From Nymphaea colorata (lineage: Eukaryota > Streptophyta > Magnoliopsida > Nymphaeales > Nymphaeaceae): 64,000 nt of DNA. Shown here one piece after another: positions 63,123-64,000 of this stretch. Below the pieces are notes generated by a model. That model saw only the letters and a list, made by a program, of their open reading frames with translations, made no database searches and had not been told where the DNA came from. The stretch is taken from assembly GCF_008831285.2 (NCBI RefSeq), contig NC_045145.1:20786040-20850039 (forward strand), in the 5' to 3' direction. The position numbers and the translations under genes were made by a program. Within the stretch, counting starts at the first letter, position 1. The number at the start of each line of letters is the position of its first letter.

Positions 63123-63609
63123 ACCAAAGGGAAAAGCACTTGACCTTGGATTCCTTTAGAATGCATAGGAAATGGTGCTTAAGATAATCGCAGGAATTAT
63201 TATCATTTATATTCACTGTTCGTGCCAACTAGTCCACTACCAACTTAAAATTTCTGAAGCACAGTCCCGCAATCGTGCACATTGTACGCTCGAGCCCATG
63301 CCCTTTTTCTTTATTTTTTTCATTTAATAAGCAAACAGGGACACGGGACCTGTACTGGATCCGGGCAAAATATAGAAAGATCTTTGTCCTAGAGATATAA
63401 ATCAATTATAATGACTTGGAAACGAGTCACAATAAAACACTAAAAATTTGAGTTCCTACCAACCATCCCCCAATTCCTGTTAATTTATTTATCATAAGAA
63501 CATTCTAGCAGCGAGCTCAACCTATGGGTGGCTCGACTTGAGAGTTCAGGAGATGATAACATAGCAGTCATCCATTAGAACAGAAGAAACAAGGAAGCAG
63601 TAACAAGTT
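61928..63609. other. Intergenic with tandem array
   Basis: A 20-bp tandem duplication (62207-62246) and the three-unit array at 62595-63226. No gene is supportable. Confidence 0.55.
62595..63226. repeat. Three-unit tandem array, ~232-236-bp period
   Basis: Each unit has a CT microsatellite, CACTACAA, a TA microsatellite, then a nearly identical unique segment starting CCACCAAAGGGAAAAGCAC (62653, 62889, 63121) with the word GATAATCGC(G/A)GGAATTATT. Units 1 and 2 carry the full spacer (AACTTTAAAAGAACCAAGGG); unit 3 ends early and diverges at its end. The unique parts are almost identical, so the array is young. Confidence 0.95.
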
Positions 63610-63743
63610 TCACTGACCATAATAAGCTCCAGACATTGCTTGCAACGACAAAATACAGAGAGCCACCAAAATGTAGGCATCCATGAAGATTGACAGCTTC
63701 GAACCCGAGCTCTTCTGGTTATCAGCATTGCTGGTTGAAGGCC
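63610..63743 (-). CDS. Possible 3'-terminal exon with a GPI-like tail (partial)
   Basis: A minus-strand frame ending at 63610 follows a good acceptor (AAATTTTCAG at 63753-63744) and encodes 44 residues. A Ser-rich stretch (KSSGSK) is followed by a hydrophobic end (FMDAYILVALCILSL, then QAMSGAYYGQ), as in GPI-anchor signals or tail anchors. A longer reading up to 63837 after another acceptor (ATTCAAG) is possible. The rest of the gene would lie beyond the right edge. The family is not recognised and it could be a decayed fragment, since the upstream 63840-64000 looks like dispersed repeat (GACTCAAACTCGAACTCG). Confidence 0.3.
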
Positions 63744-64000
63744 CTGAAAATTTCTCAGTTGGAAGAAGAGGGCATTGATTAGATGATGTTGAAACGGGAG
63801 ATGACTCATCTAATTTTTGTAAAACTTCGCCTGAGTACTTGAATACTTGTAGGGATGTATAATGAGTTGAGCCATAAGGCTTCAATTGAATTGAACTCAC
63901 TGTTTAAACACGACTCAAACTCGAACTCGATTTGTTTCACAAATGATTAAGAGCTCGAGCTTAGTTAAAACTGGAGTTACGAAGGAGTCAAGCTAGACTT

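Overview
The window is nuclear DNA of a flowering plant. The evidence is the gene families (DUF616/MUCI70-like, LURP-one-related, GH9 endoglucanase, SKIP14-type F-box, GDSL esterase, GPI-anchored GH17 glucanase), GT-AG introns with AT-rich interiors, AT-rich spacers with many AT and AG/CT microsatellites, a Ty1/copia fossil and hAT-type miniature elements. I cannot name the species. No bacterial, organellar, tRNA, rRNA or CRISPR feature was found.

Layout: 1-4.97 kb is mostly non-genic, with a decayed minus-strand gene (1582-3372) and a 156-bp tandem duplication. 4974-6679 (+) holds the C-terminal exons of a DUF616 putative glycosyltransferase. 6.7-14.0 kb is a repeat-scarred spacer containing two decayed, inverted copies of one unidentified sequence (11.02-12.54 kb). 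14067-15637 (+) is a three-exon LURP-one-related gene. 20134-23260 (+) is a seven-exon GH9 endoglucanase. 23.3-29.4 kb is spacer with a copia fossil and tandem repeats. 29386-35244 (+) is an eleven-exon STK11IP-like LRR protein. 39732-40586 (-) is an intronless type-I prohibitin, head to head with a two-exon SKIP14-like F-box gene at 41607-44948 (+). 47365-50661 (+) is a five-exon GDSL esterase/lipase with a miniature transposon in intron 1. About 51.6-52.35 kb (-) has a promoter-like block (telo-box plus TATA) with no long ORF downstream. 53975-58059 (-) is a four-exon GH17-X8-GPI glucanase with a 28-nt microexon. The right end has a 193-bp hAT-type element with perfect 8-bp target duplications, a three-unit ~234-bp array and a possible 3'-terminal exon at the edge.

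The genes do not form a pathway cluster. Four (DUF616, GH9, GDSL, GH17) belong to families acting on cell walls or extracellular substrates, but spacing and mixed strands look like ordinary plant gene order. The most useful non-genic signals are the hAT-type miniature family, the many short tandem duplications in non-coding DNA, the inverted decayed pair near 11-12.5 kb, and the ORF-poor telo-box promoter. I found no convincing novel multi-gene system. Exon boundaries were set by eye from reading frame, GT-AG signals and remembered family motifs.
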